DNA of 64,000 nt from Oscillospiraceae bacterium. GTDB lineage: Bacteria > Bacillota > Clostridia > Oscillospirales > Oscillospiraceae. The notes under the pieces are model-generated. The model was not told the DNA's origin, made no database searches, and was given only the letters and a program-made list of their open reading frames with translations. The translations under genes and the position numbers were made by a program. The stretch is taken from the NCBI GenBank assembly GCA_902765595.1, contig CACXAQ010000002.1, forward strand, positions 124,001 to 188,000, given 5' to 3'. Of this stretch, positions 53,330-60,549 are shown piece after piece. The first letter of the stretch is position 1. The number at the start of each line of letters is the position of its first letter.

Positions 53330-54837
53330 ACATCAAACAAGCCAAGGAACAGATCAAGCACGCCATGACGGCGTATTTCACCAAAGACAAGTTCGGAAAC
53401 TACGTGATCCCCATCGAAAAGCAGCGGCCGATCTTTCTCATGGGGCCTCCGGGCATCGGCAAGACCGCCATCATGGAGCAGATCGCCCAGGAGCTGGGCG
53501 TGGCGCTGGTGAGCTATTCCATGACCCACCACACCCGCCAGTCGGCGCTGGGCCTGCCCTTCATCGAAACGAAGACCTATGGCGGCAAGGAGTACAGTGT
53601 CTCGGAGTACACTATGTCGGAGATCATCGCCGCCTGCTACGACATGACCGAGGCCACCGGGCTCAAGGAAGGCATCCTCTTCCTGGACGAGATCAACTGC
53701 GTCTCTGAGACCCTGGCCCCCTCCATGCTGCAATTCCTGCAATACAAGATCTTCGGCCGCCACCGGGTGCCGGAGGGCTGGATCGTGGTCACGGCGGGCA
53801 ACCCGCCCGAGTACAATAACTCCGTGCGCGACTTCGATATCGTCACCTGGGACCGCCTCAAGCGCATCGACGTGGAGCCGGACTATGACGTGTGGAAAGA
53901 GTACGCCTATCGCTCCGGCGTGCACCCGGCCATCACGACTTACTTAGACATCAAGAAAGCGGACTTCTACAAGATCGAGACCACGGTGGACGGCAAGAGC
54001 TTTGTCACCGCCCGCGGCTGGTCGGATTTGAGCGACATGATCCGCCTCTTTGAGCAGAACAACATCAAGGTGGACGAGAGCCTGGTGGGGCAATATCTGC
54101 AAAACCGCAAGATCGCCAAGGACTTCGCCGTGTACTATGACCTCTTCAACAAGTACCGGGCGGACTACCAGATCGACCGGATCCTGGCCGGGGAGCCGGT
54201 GGAGGTCATCAAGGGCCGCGCCCGCGCCGCCCGCTTTGACGAGCGGCTGAGCCTGCTGGGTCTGCTGCTGGATGCAGTGACGGGCGAGCTGCGGGCGGTC
54301 TGCAACGAGGAGAAGGCCCAGGCCGAGCTGCTGGCTGCGCTCAAGGCCGTGCGGCTGGAGCTGGCCCGCCCCGGCAGCGACCCGGACGCGGTGCTGCAGA
54401 AGCAGATCGCCCAGCGGCAGAAGACGCTGGAGAGCGGGCGGAAGTCCGGCTCTCTGTCAGCCGATGATCAGTTCGCCCAGCAGAGCGTGATCGCTGCGCT
54501 GGAGGCCGAGCGGGCGCTCCTGACCCGCGAGACACCGGAGAACGGCAGCGCCGCTTTTGCCCTGCTGAAAGCCGACTTCGACAAGCGCACCAAGGCGCTG
54601 AAAAAGCACGCCGAGGACGCGGGCAAGAAGCTCTCCAATATGTTCAAGTTCTGCGAGGACGTGTTCGAGGAGGGGCAGGAGATGGTCATCCTGGTCACGG
54701 AGCTGACCATCAGCTACTACGGCGCCCGCTTCATCTCCCGCTACGGCTGCAAGGAGTACTTTGCCCACAACAAGGAGCTGCTCTTCTACGAGCGCCAGAA
54801 GGAGATCATCGCCGAGATGGAGGATCTGGAGCTGTAA
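53326..54837 (+). CDS. MoxR-type AAA+ ATPase
   Basis: 503 residues. Walker A is FLMGPPGIGKTAIM (40-47), the MoxR-specific QSALGLPFIETKTYGG region follows, Walker B is ILFLDEINCV (121-125) and sensor 1 VVTAGNPPEYN. A C-terminal helical coiled-coil-rich region of about 230 residues ends ERQKEIIAEMEDLEL. MoxR ATPases are chaperone-like partners of VWA proteins, fitting the VWA gene at 44571. In E. coli yehL (MoxR), yehP (VWA) and yehI (DUF4132) form a similar set. A 3' copy of this gene survives at 60246-60323. Confidence 0.93.
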   Translation: MNIKQAKEQIKHAMTAYFTKDKFGNYVIPIEKQRPIFLMGPPGIGKTAIMEQIAQELGVALVSYSMTHHTRQSALGLPFIETKTYGGKEYSVSEYTMSEIIAACYDMTEATGLKEGILFLDEINCVSETLAPSMLQFLQYKIFGRHRVPEGWIVVTAGNPPEYNNSVRDFDIVTWDRLKRIDVEPDYDVWKEYAYRSGVHPAITTYLDIKKADFYKIETTVDGKSFVTARGWSDLSDMIRLFEQNNIKVDESLVGQYLQNRKIAKDFAVYYDLFNKYRADYQIDRILAGEPVEVIKGRARAARFDERLSLLGLLLDAVTGELRAVCNEEKAQAELLAALKAVRLELARPGSDPDAVLQKQIAQRQKTLESGRKSGSLSADDQFAQQSVIAALEAERALLTRETPENGSAAFALLKADFDKRTKALKKHAEDAGKKLSNMFKFCEDVFEEGQEMVILVTELTISYYGARFISRYGCKEYFAHNKELLFYERQKEIIAEMEDLEL

Positions 54838-54845
54838 AGAATCAT

Positions 54846-54928
54846 GTCATCCTGAGCGGAGCGCAGCGGAGTCGAAGGATCTAAACGGCGAAGAGAAGAT
54901 CCTTCGACGCGCTGCTCCTCAGGATGAC
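54846..54928. repeat. GTCATCCTGAG palindromic element
   Basis: GTCATCCTGAG and CTCAGGATGAC ends with inner GTCGAAGGATCT/AGATCCTTCGAC arms. This is a third dispersed palindrome family, of a type I recall from many bacterial genomes. It lies just after the MoxR stop. Confidence 0.85.
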
Positions 54929-54933
54929 AGAAT

Positions 54934-55011
54934 CAAGCTGTCGCAGATCTGCGGCAGCTTGCGGCGTTTTGGGGATTCTTGGTTGAAAACAGCGTATTTA
55001 CCCGGTATAAT
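54934..55011 (+). promoter_or_regulatory. Terminator-promoter cassette, copy C
   Basis: CAAGCTGTCGCAGA pairs with TCTGCGGCAGCTTG (54934-54961), then CGGCGTTTTGGGGATT, TTGAAA (54983-54988), 17-base spacer and TATAAT (55006-55011). Copies D and E lie before the LRR genes at 58163 and 60550; A and B share the GCTGTCGCA...GGCGTTTTGGGG frame. Confidence 0.85.
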
Positions 55012-55056
55012 GAGATTATCTGAACCCGGAAAAACGACGCACAGGAGGAATCGAAC

Positions 55057-57909
55057 ATGAGCAATCCAAGCGATTTTGTGATCGAAAACGGTGTTCTGAA
55101 AAAATATGTCGGCCCCGGCGGGGACGTGACGGTCCCGGAGGGCGTAACGAGCATCGGAAACTCGGCGTTCTACTGGTGCAGAAGCCTGACGAGCGTGACG
55201 ATCCCGGACGGCGTGACGAGCATCGGCTACGAGGCGTTCTACGACTGCAGCAGCCTCGCGAGCGTGACGATCCCGGAGGGCGTAACGAGCATCGGAAACT
55301 CGGCGTTCGGGGGCTGCGGCGGGCTGGCAGATGCCGAAGGCTTTATCATTGTAAAAGGTGTTCTGTACGATTACAAGGGACCCGGCTGGGACGTGGTCAT
55401 CCCCGATGGTGTGACGTGCGTCGGCGCAAAAGCGTTCTTCTACTGCGAGAACCTGACGAGTGTGACGATCCCGGATAGCGTGACGAGTATCGGCAACGAG
55501 GCGTTCTACCACTGCAGCAGCCTCGCGAGCGTGACGATCCCGGACGGCGTGACGAGCATCGGCGAAGAGGCATTCCGTGGCTGCAGCAAGCTGACGAGCG
55601 TGACGATCCCGGACGGCGTGACGAGCATCGGCTACCAGGCGTTCTACGAATGCAAAAGCCTCGCGAGCGTGACGATCCCGGACGGCGTGACGAGCATCGG
55701 CTACCAGGCGTTCTACGAATGCAAAAGCCTCGCGAGCGTGACGATCCCGGACAGTGTGACGAGCATCGGGGAATGTGTATTCGACAGCTGCGAGCAACTC
55801 CAAAAGCTGGATGTGGGACAAAAGCTCAAAAGCCTGGGAAGGGATCCCTTCGGATCCACCATCCCCGAAAAGCTTCATGGGAGACTGTCCGGTCTCTTGC
55901 ACGCGCTGACGGATGCTTCGATCAAAAACTATCTGTTGGAGCGGGATTGGGGGGAGCCACCGCTTTGGGAGAAGCTCTCCGAGGAGGATAAGCTCCAGAC
56001 CTATCTGACACGCCAGGGCAAGACCCTGTTGGGGGCCTATCCGTCGGCCGTGAGCGCAGATACGGCCCAGGCGATCCAGGAAGCGCTCGTTGCGCGCATG
56101 ACGGGGAAGGCCTCTCTCAAAGACTGCAACACCGCGGCGAACTTCCTGACCACGCTCTATGAAAAGATCCCGGCTGAGGGGATGAAAGAGCTCTTCGCGC
56201 TGCTGCAAAAGGAGAAAAACGGCGCCAAGGCCGTGAAGCTCGTGGAAGGGCATGTCCCCGCCATGGAGAAGCTGGGCAGCGCTGTGGAGGTGGACCGCTC
56301 GCTCTCACCCGCGATGCAGAAGGTGATGGAAGCGCTGATCGCGGAGAAGAAGAACTTCAAGGACCTGGAGCAGGACCTGAAGAAGATGTATTCCATGACG
56401 ACGAAGGAACTCCCGAAGCTGCTCAGCGCGGAAGGGGCGGAGGAGGATCCCCAGGTCCTGGCCTGGCTCCTGACAGCCCATGAGATGATGGAGGGCGGAC
56501 AGTGGGATCAGGGCGTCGTTGCTGCAGAATACAAGAGCCCCGGCCTCTGCCCGGAGGCGGAGCAGGTGGTCGCGCTGCTGGACCCGAAGAGCCTGCAGGA
56601 GGCTGTGAGAGCGCTGGCGGACACCCATTTGGTCGCCTATCAGAACGCGAAGAAGAAGTTTCTGGCTTATCCCTTCTGCCGCTATGCCGACGAGGCGAAC
56701 ATGGCGGAGCTGACGAAGCGCGCCCCCAAGTGGGCGACCTCCGTGTCCGGCAACAGCGCGCCGCCGCTGTGGCAGCTGCGCAACGCGGTGAAATACAGCA
56801 ACACCCGGGCGGCCATGCTCTTCGCCGAGCGCTATGGGGAGCTGGACGAATACGCCAAGCTCCGGGGCATGACCGAGGACGAGCTGCGGGACAAGTATCT
56901 GTCCGACGTGGGGCTGGACGAGCAGGGCGGCAAGGTCTACGACCTGGGCAGCCAGACGGTCACGGCGCGGCTGCAGAAGGACCTGAGCTTCCTCTTTGAG
57001 CTGCCCAGCGGCAAGACCGCCAAGTCCCTGCCCAAGAAGGGCGCAGATCCGGCAAAGTACGAGGCGGCCAAGGCGGACTTCGACGAGATGCGCAAGGCGG
57101 TGAAGAAGATCCTGAAGAGCCGGGGCGCCGTGCTCTTCGGCGACTTCCTCAGCGGCCGGGAGCGGGAGAGCAACCCGTGGCAGGAGGCCTATCTGAAAAA
57201 CCCGCTGCTGCGCATGGCGGCAGGGCTGGTGGTCTGGGACCAGGGCGGGAAGAGCTTCACCCTCACCGACGCCGGAGCCATCGATGTCGACGGGCAGCCC
57301 TATACGATCGGGGAGACGCCGATTAAAGTGGCCCATCCCATGGAAATGGACGCGGCGGAGGCGCAGACCTGGCAGAAGTACTTCAACGCCCGGGGCCTGA
57401 AGCAGCCCTTCGCCCAGGTCTGGGAGCCGGTGATCGATCCCAAGGCCATCAGGGAGGACCGGTATAAAGGCGCGGTGCTGTCCATGTTCCGGTTCACGGG
57501 GATGGACAAGCATGGCATCCACTCTGGAAATCTCCATGCGTATTCAGAAGATATCGGCTTCGTGTTGGACGATTGCGTGATCGACTACAAGGCTTCCACT
57601 TGGCGGGTCGTGCCCTGGGATAATAATGAGCCGACCTACGCCCTTGGGACCTTCGGCTTCAAGAAATTCACCCGAAAGGTGAACCATATCGTCTCCATCT
57701 TGGACAAATGGACAGTGGGAGACCGGGTCCGGAAGGACGATGTGACGGTGATGGAGCTGATGGATTCTTTCACTCTCGCCCAAATTACGGAGTTCATCAA
57801 GACCGCCCAGGAGGCCAACGCCGTGAACGTCCTGGCCCTGCTGCTGGAGTACAAGAACGCCCACTTCGCCGACTTCGATCCCATGGACGAGTTCACGTTG
57901 GAGTGGTAA
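55057..57909 (+). CDS. LRR-DUF4132 fusion protein, paralog 6
   Basis: 950 residues, GGAGG ribosome site. Leader (SDFVIENGVLKKYVGPGGDV) and about nine nearly perfect 23-residue LRRs to residue 260 (VTSIGYQAFYECKSLASVTI). The rest is a DUF4132/MolR-like region: WATSVSGNSAPPLWQLRNAV, NPLLRMAAGLVVWDQGGKSF, IKVAHPMEMDAAEAQTWQKY, QPFAQVWEPVID, and the end NVLALLLEYKNAHF, which resembles the LLDYQN motif of other paralogs. In E. coli the DUF4132 protein YehI carries a WGR domain; here LRRs take that place. Cytoplasmic. Function unknown, likely tied to the MoxR-VWA pair. Confidence 0.85.
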   Translation: MSNPSDFVIENGVLKKYVGPGGDVTVPEGVTSIGNSAFYWCRSLTSVTIPDGVTSIGYEAFYDCSSLASVTIPEGVTSIGNSAFGGCGGLADAEGFIIVKGVLYDYKGPGWDVVIPDGVTCVGAKAFFYCENLTSVTIPDSVTSIGNEAFYHCSSLASVTIPDGVTSIGEEAFRGCSKLTSVTIPDGVTSIGYQAFYECKSLASVTIPDGVTSIGYQAFYECKSLASVTIPDSVTSIGECVFDSCEQLQKLDVGQKLKSLGRDPFGSTIPEKLHGRLSGLLHALTDASIKNYLLERDWGEPPLWEKLSEEDKLQTYLTRQGKTLLGAYPSAVSADTAQAIQEALVARMTGKASLKDCNTAANFLTTLYEKIPAEGMKELFALLQKEKNGAKAVKLVEGHVPAMEKLGSAVEVDRSLSPAMQKVMEALIAEKKNFKDLEQDLKKMYSMTTKELPKLLSAEGAEEDPQVLAWLLTAHEMMEGGQWDQGVVAAEYKSPGLCPEAEQVVALLDPKSLQEAVRALADTHLVAYQNAKKKFLAYPFCRYADEANMAELTKRAPKWATSVSGNSAPPLWQLRNAVKYSNTRAAMLFAERYGELDEYAKLRGMTEDELRDKYLSDVGLDEQGGKVYDLGSQTVTARLQKDLSFLFELPSGKTAKSLPKKGADPAKYEAAKADFDEMRKAVKKILKSRGAVLFGDFLSGRERESNPWQEAYLKNPLLRMAAGLVVWDQGGKSFTLTDAGAIDVDGQPYTIGETPIKVAHPMEMDAAEAQTWQKYFNARGLKQPFAQVWEPVIDPKAIREDRYKGAVLSMFRFTGMDKHGIHSGNLHAYSEDIGFVLDDCVIDYKASTWRVVPWDNNEPTYALGTFGFKKFTRKVNHIVSILDKWTVGDRVRKDDVTVMELMDSFTLAQITEFIKTAQEANAVNVLALLLEYKNAHFADFDPMDEFTLEW
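55147..55758 (+). repeat. In-gene 69-base LRR unit repeats
   Basis: Units of exactly 69 bases encode one LRR each. Units 55621-55689 and 55690-55758 are identical except at the last GGC/AGT codon. The units at 55147, 55216 and 55552 share the invariant GTGACGATCCCGGA and ACGAGCATCGG segments and vary only in the 25-30 bases between. Confidence 0.92.
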
Positions 57910-57927
57910 TGCCTTCCCCATTCCCTT

Positions 57928-58027
57928 GTAGGGGCCATTCATGAATGGCCCGCAACCGTATCGCCTCAGGGGACGCTTGTGCGACCTGAGCAAAGCGAAG
58001 TAGTCCCTTTAGGGAAAGCGCCCCTAC
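57928..58027. repeat. GTAGGGGCCATTC...CCCCTAC palindromic element
   Basis: Left GTAGGGGCCATTCATGAATG and right GCGCCCCTAC, with an inner CAGGGGAC/GTCCC arm. Lies between paralog 6 and cassette D. Confidence 0.8.
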
Positions 58028-58039
58028 GCAGAGATTATG

Positions 58040-58117
58040 CAAGCTGTCGCAGATCTGCGGCAGCTTGCGGCGTTTTGGAGGATTCCGGTTGAAAAGAGTA
58101 TCTATACCCAGTATAAT
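58040..58117 (+). promoter_or_regulatory. Terminator-promoter cassette, copy D
   Basis: Hairpin CAAGCTGTCGCAGA/TCTGCGGCAGCTTG (58040-58067), TTGAAA (58089-58094), 17-base spacer, TATAAT (58112-58117). Confidence 0.85.
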
Positions 58118-58162
58118 GAGCTTATCATAACCCGGAAAAACGACACACAGGAGGAAACAAGC

Positions 58163-58999
58163 ATGAGCAACTCAAGCGATTTCATCATCGAAAACGGTGT
58201 TCTGAAAAAATATGTCGGCCCCGGCGGGGATGTGGTCATCCCGGAGGGCGTGACGGAAATATTCTCCGTTCCGTTCTGCGACTTCCCGGAACCTTTTACG
58301 CTGACCCTTTCCGGCAGCATGAAGTGCTCTTTTGGTGATCTGCTCTCGCAGAGCATGACAAAACTGACGATCCCGGCCGGTACAGTATTCGACTGCAGCT
58401 ATGAAGGCCCGAATCACACAGCGTTCTACAGCTTGCTCAAGGAGATCCGTGTAGACCCGGCAAACCCGTACTGCGTTTCGAAAGATGGCATTCTCTACAG
58501 TAAGGACATGACGATTCTGTATGTATGCCCTGCTGCGCACGAAGGAAAGGTCGTGATCCCGGATACCGTGACGAAGATTGGATCTCACGCTTTCGACAGC
58601 TGCGTCGGACTGAAAGAGATCGTCATTCCTGCCTCTGTCGAAGAAATCGGGGAGCGCGCTTTTGTAGACTGCAAGGCGCTCAGCAAGCTGACTTTGTTAG
58701 GTACAGACACAAGGATCGGGGCAGAGGCTTTTCTGCGCTGCGGCAAGCTCACTTCGGCCGGTCTGGTCGGAACACAGAAGGGGAAAGGATATTCCTACGA
58801 ATTCTCTTGGGAGGATGCGCTTCCCGAGAATGCGTTTTCCGGGATGAACAAGCTAAAGACTGTTGTATTGCCAGAGAGCGTGAAGATGATCGGGAAAAAC
58901 GCCTTCAAGGGCTGTAAGGCGCTGGAACAGATCAATCTGCCGGTAGATGTCAAATATGACAAAAAGGCTTTTAAGGATTGCGCAAAGCTGTCCCTGTAA
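58163..58999 (+). CDS. Short cytoplasmic LRR protein, paralog 7
   Basis: 278 residues from ATG 58163 behind CAGGAGGAAA. Leader identical to paralog 6 (SDFIIENGVLKKYVGPGGDV), a diverged first LRR region, then clear LRRs (VTKIGSHAFDSCVGLKEIVI) to the C-terminus. It ends in mid-LRR (YDKKAFKDCAKLSL) without the usual HAPAGSYAEQY cap, so it looks C-terminally truncated. Paralog 8 begins eight bases later. Paralogs 7 and 8 may be one gene broken or two joined. Confidence 0.75.
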   Translation: MSNSSDFIIENGVLKKYVGPGGDVVIPEGVTEIFSVPFCDFPEPFTLTLSGSMKCSFGDLLSQSMTKLTIPAGTVFDCSYEGPNHTAFYSLLKEIRVDPANPYCVSKDGILYSKDMTILYVCPAAHEGKVVIPDTVTKIGSHAFDSCVGLKEIVIPASVEEIGERAFVDCKALSKLTLLGTDTRIGAEAFLRCGKLTSAGLVGTQKGKGYSYEFSWEDALPENAFSGMNKLKTVVLPESVKMIGKNAFKGCKALEQINLPVDVKYDKKAFKDCAKLSL

Positions 59000-59007
59000 C
59001 AAACCCG

Positions 59008-60180
59008 ATGGCAAACGCGAAAGATTATACCATTCAGGCGGGAAGACTTGTCCGTTACTGCGGGAAGGAGACCAGGATTACCGTCCCTGACGACGTGACG
59101 AGCATCGGCCGCCGCGCTTTCTATAGGAACGCTACGATCACTTCCGTGACGCTCCCAGCCGGTGTTGACACGGTGGAGCAGGAAGCCTTTGAATACTGCC
59201 ATGCGCTGAAGGAAATCAACATTCTGGGGACGATCAAAACGGCTGGCGTGAGGGCTTTTGGCTCGTTTGACGATCCAAAGAAGAAAGAACTGGAGATCTC
59301 CGTTTATGCATCGGTTCCCATTCGCGCGTTTACAAAAGCGGCGCAGGAAGCGGTGCTTCGTACATTCTCCCGACGCTTCTCAGAGTTTGACCAGAAAGCG
59401 GAAGCGTTCCGGGACAATCTCAATTTTATCGGGACGCACCTAAAACAGCCCCAAGCGTTTCAAAATGATAAATTCTATCATTTCCTCTCTGACAATAGCG
59501 CGCTTCGCCATGCGGTGCTGGATGCAGATGCGATACCGATCAAGGATGTTGATTGGCTGGTGGACGCGATTCAGGCTGAGGGAAACACAGCATTCGTCGC
59601 AGAGCTTTTGGATTACAGGAACCGGATTCTCTTGGATGGGAAGATCAAGCAGGCGCAGGAGAGGTCTCAAGCCCGGGCGGAAAAGAAAGCGCTTAATGCA
59701 GAGATGAGCGCCGCAGACTGGCGCAAGCTGCTAAAGTTTTCCTATGAGGACGGGGCGGTAGTCATCAAAGAAGTCAGGATCAAGGAGCCGGTCATTGAAC
59801 TGCCTGACCGTATCGGCGAGCGGCGTGTTCGTGTTATCGACCGACGGGCGTTTTCTTACAATCTGAAGCCGGGCGAAAAGGAGCTGTGGTCCCCCGATAA
59901 AATCGTCATCCCGGAGGGTGTAGAGGAGATCCGCAAAGGCGCATTTTACTGTGTAAGCGGTGCGGAGATTTTCTTTCCCGCTACCATTCGGGCGCTTCCT
60001 GAAGGCTGCTTTGTCGCTGCGGAAAACCTGATTTTGCATCTGCCTGCAACAATAGAAGAACTCCCGGAGGAATTAAGTTGGGATGACTTTACGCCCATCA
60101 AAGCCATCCACGCGCCCGCGGGTTCTTATGCCGAAAAATATGCGAAGGAGCACGGTGTTCCCTTTGTTGTTGAGGAGTGA
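59008..60180 (+). CDS. Cytoplasmic LRR protein, paralog 8
   Basis: 390 residues from ATG 59008; no ribosome site, so translation may depend on re-initiation after paralog 7 (a TTG at 58978 is the alternative). It starts with a diverged leader (KDYTIQAGRLVRYCGKETRI), two LRRs, a helical region with FVAELLDYRNRILL, the linker MSAADWRKLLKFSYEDGAVV seen in paralog 4, then a beta/LRR region and the cap HAPAGSYAEKYAKEHGVPFV. No BRCT. Directly followed by a copy of the exonuclease gene start. Confidence 0.75.
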   Translation: MANAKDYTIQAGRLVRYCGKETRITVPDDVTSIGRRAFYRNATITSVTLPAGVDTVEQEAFEYCHALKEINILGTIKTAGVRAFGSFDDPKKKELEISVYASVPIRAFTKAAQEAVLRTFSRRFSEFDQKAEAFRDNLNFIGTHLKQPQAFQNDKFYHFLSDNSALRHAVLDADAIPIKDVDWLVDAIQAEGNTAFVAELLDYRNRILLDGKIKQAQERSQARAEKKALNAEMSAADWRKLLKFSYEDGAVVIKEVRIKEPVIELPDRIGERRVRVIDRRAFSYNLKPGEKELWSPDKIVIPEGVEEIRKGAFYCVSGAEIFFPATIRALPEGCFVAAENLILHLPATIEELPEELSWDDFTPIKAIHAPAGSYAEKYAKEHGVPFVVEE

Positions 60181-60183
60181 CCT

Positions 60184-60323
60184 ATGGACGAACTGACCAT
60201 TCTCACCCGGCAGGAGCCGGGGATCGCGGAGCTTGACAAATAGCATTCGCCCACAACAGAGAGCTTCTCTTCTGCGAGCGGCAGAAGGAGATCATCACCG
60301 AGCTGGAGAATCTGGAGCTGTAA
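60184..60323 (+). pseudogene. Chimeric scar: exonuclease gene start joined to MoxR gene end
   Basis: 60184-60243 reads MDELTILTRQEPGIAELDK then stop, matching the first residues of the 62590 gene (MEELTILTRQEPGIAEL). 60246-60323 reads FAHNRELLFCERQKEIITEL then ENLEL and stop, matching the last 25 residues of MoxR. A deletion joined the two, implying an ancestral neighbour pair exonuclease-MoxR. Confidence 0.9.
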
Positions 60324-60339
60324 GCCTTCCCCCTCGCTC

Positions 60340-60402
60340 GTAGGGGCCATTCACGAATGGCCCACGGACAATTATGGCGGGCGCTTCGTGAAGCGCCCCT
60401 AC
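60340..60402. repeat. GTAGGGGCCATTC...CCCCTAC palindromic element, short form
   Basis: GTAGGGGCCATTCACGAATG left end, GGGCGCTTCGTGAAGCGCCC hairpin and CCCCTAC right end. Between the chimeric scar and cassette E. Confidence 0.85.
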
Positions 60403-60426
60403 AAGTGCCCTATATAGAAACACCGG

Positions 60427-60504
60427 CAAGCTGTCGCAGATCTGCGGCAGCTTGCGGCGCATTGGGGATTTCTGGTTGAAAATGGCGGATGCTGAATATA
60501 TAAT
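60427..60504 (+). promoter_or_regulatory. Terminator-promoter cassette, copy E
   Basis: Hairpin CAAGCTGTCGCAGA/TCTGCGGCAGCTTG (60427-60454), TTGAAA (60476-60481), 17-base spacer, TATAAT (60499-60504). Confidence 0.85.
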
Positions 60505-60549
60505 AAAGCTGTCTATTCGCGGGACAATCAAAAGCAGGAGGAAACGAAC

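Noticed and set aside
55147-55758. CRISPR-like array
   Set aside because: Regular 69-base spacing comes from the 23-residue LRR unit, frame is maintained throughout, and no cas genes are present.
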